From contig JAQUNT010000146.1 of NCBI GenBank assembly GCA_028717525.1, forward strand, positions 1-6,335: a stretch of 6,335 nt of DNA, in the 5' to 3' direction. A program made the position numbers and the translations under genes. The number at the start of each line of letters is the position of its first letter. The first letter of the stretch is position 1. Source of the DNA: Elusimicrobiota bacterium. Its GTDB lineage: Bacteria > Elusimicrobiota > Elusimicrobia > UBA1565 > UBA9628. Below are positions 5,707-6,335 of this stretch, one piece after another. The notes beneath the pieces were generated by a model that did no database searches, was not told the origin of the DNA, and saw only the letters and a list, made by a program, of their open reading frames with translations.

Positions 5707-5821
5707 CGTATCATAATGGCCGCCGGGGCCGGGCCACGCCCAGGCCCTCCGCCACGGCGTCAGTTGTCAATCAGAACCGGCCTCCCCTTCGCCTGTCCCA
5801 GGGCGACGGCGTCCTGTCCGG

Positions 5822-6335
5822 CTAGGGCTCCACCCGCCGCAGCAGCAGGGAGAGCAAGGTCTTGGTCAGGCGCAGGCGGTCGTAGTCCTGGAGGCTGCGC
5901 ATGGCGGGGTCGGCGTGGTCCACCCCGGCCGCCATCACGAAGTCCATGCCCGGCAGGACGGCGTTGGCCGCGGGCATGAGCCCGTCGTTCTTGATGCCCT
6001 GCCTGGCCATGATGTTGCGGGGGATGGCGAGCAGGCTGTTGGGGGGGCCGGGAGCGGGGTCCTTCCAGCTCGCGAAGGCGATGGCGGGCAGGGAGCCGAT
6101 GAGCTCGCGGATGGCGCCATCGTTCTTCCGGCAGAACTCCCGCGCAGCGGCCGTGGTCATGCTGTAGAGCGATTCCACGGTGCCGCCGAGCAGGCTCAGG
6201 AGCTTGGCGGCCAGGGCGTCCAACTTGGGGGAGGCGGCGATGTAGTCGGCCACGGGCGTGCCCAGCAGGGCGCCCTGGATGGAGACCCAGCCGCGCACCT
6301 TGCCGCGCAGCTCCGGCCGGGCCAGCAGGAAGACC
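5822..6335 (-). CDS. Alpha/beta hydrolase (lipase/esterase-like), N-terminus cut by window edge
   Basis: The frame is open to the right edge, giving 170 residues; the GTG at 6298 is internal, because VFLLARPELRGK precedes it in frame. VSIQGALLGTPVADY (fragment residues 17-31) resembles the strand and turn after the nucleophile elbow in triacylglycerol-lipase-like hydrolases (SIQSPxxGTPIAD pattern). NDGLMPAANAVLPGMDFV (116-133) fits the acid-residue loop (Asp117) and GVDHADPAM (137-145) the catalytic-His loop (His140). The G-x-S-x-G nucleophile should lie just outside the window, so activity cannot be confirmed. Cell location is also unknown because the N-terminus is missing. It reads in the same direction as the histidine kinase with a 115-bp gap, so cotranscription is possible but not shown. 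The assignment to a precise lipase family is tentative. Confidence 0.75.
   Translation of the reverse strand, partial: VFLLARPELRGKVRGWVSIQGALLGTPVADYIAASPKLDALAAKLLSLLGGTVESLYSMTTAAAREFCRKNDGAIRELIGSLPAIAFASWKDPAPGPPNSLLAIPRNIMARQGIKNDGLMPAANAVLPGMDFVMAAGVDHADPAMRSLQDYDRLRLTKTLLSLLLRRVEP

Noticed and set aside
5700..5720. TATGAT sequence just upstream of the histidine kinase start
   Set aside because: It resembles a -10 element, but no -35 lies at a suitable distance and it sits only a few bases from the start codon. The evidence is too weak to annotate.
4429..5979. A 516-codon plus-strand open frame
   Set aside because: It runs antisense to the histidine kinase, whose minus-strand product has every kinase motif. 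The plus product is low-complexity, Arg/Gly/Asp-rich sequence typical of a shadow frame in GC-rich DNA.

Overview
The window is GC-rich bacterial DNA. Five protein genes all read on the minus strand, and two are cut by the window edges. The spaces between them hold three copies of one dispersed repeat and two gene remnants on the plus strand. Compact genes, Shine-Dalgarno sites, Sec signal peptides, an Fe-type superoxide dismutase and Pro/Ala-rich exported proteins fit a GC-rich Gram-negative-type bacterium. An Elusimicrobiota-like or deltaproteobacterial-like genome is my guess. No rRNA or marker gene is present to settle it.

Layout, left to right: (1) 1-1268, minus: a secreted protein of unknown function, its C-terminus beyond the left edge. 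(2) 1269-1666: mostly non-coding, containing a plus-strand remnant of a P-loop AAA-type ATPase (1501-1674). (3) 1667-1894: repeat copy 1. (4) 1911-1975: two strong hairpins, downstream of (5) 2037-2636, minus: Fe superoxide dismutase. (6) 2693-2915: repeat copy 2. (7) 2953-4209, minus: a secreted serpin with a predicted Arg P1. (8) 4332-4589, plus: a receiver-domain (response-regulator) remnant whose middle is replaced by repeat copy 3 (4355-4473). (9) 4603-5706, minus: a membrane-bound sensor histidine kinase. (10) 5822 to the right edge, minus: the C-terminal part of an alpha/beta hydrolase (lipase-like), its nucleophile beyond the edge.

The most notable structure is the repeat family. The three copies (228, 223 and 119 bp) lie in the same orientation and are nearly identical. 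They contain no transposase. Copy 1 abuts the truncated ATPase, and copy 3 sits inside the receiver remnant. Between them they divide the region into cells, copy1-sodB-copy2-serpin-copy3, so sodB and the serpin are each bracketed by direct repeats. This looks like a non-autonomous mobile or recombining intergenic repeat that has reshaped the locus. It is not a recognised integron, CRISPR or insertion sequence.

The genes do not form an obvious pathway. SOD (cytosolic superoxide removal) and the serpin (extracytoplasmic protease inhibition) could both be defensive, but nothing shows co-regulation. The kinase has no intact partner regulator in the window; the only receiver sequence beside it is the broken one.
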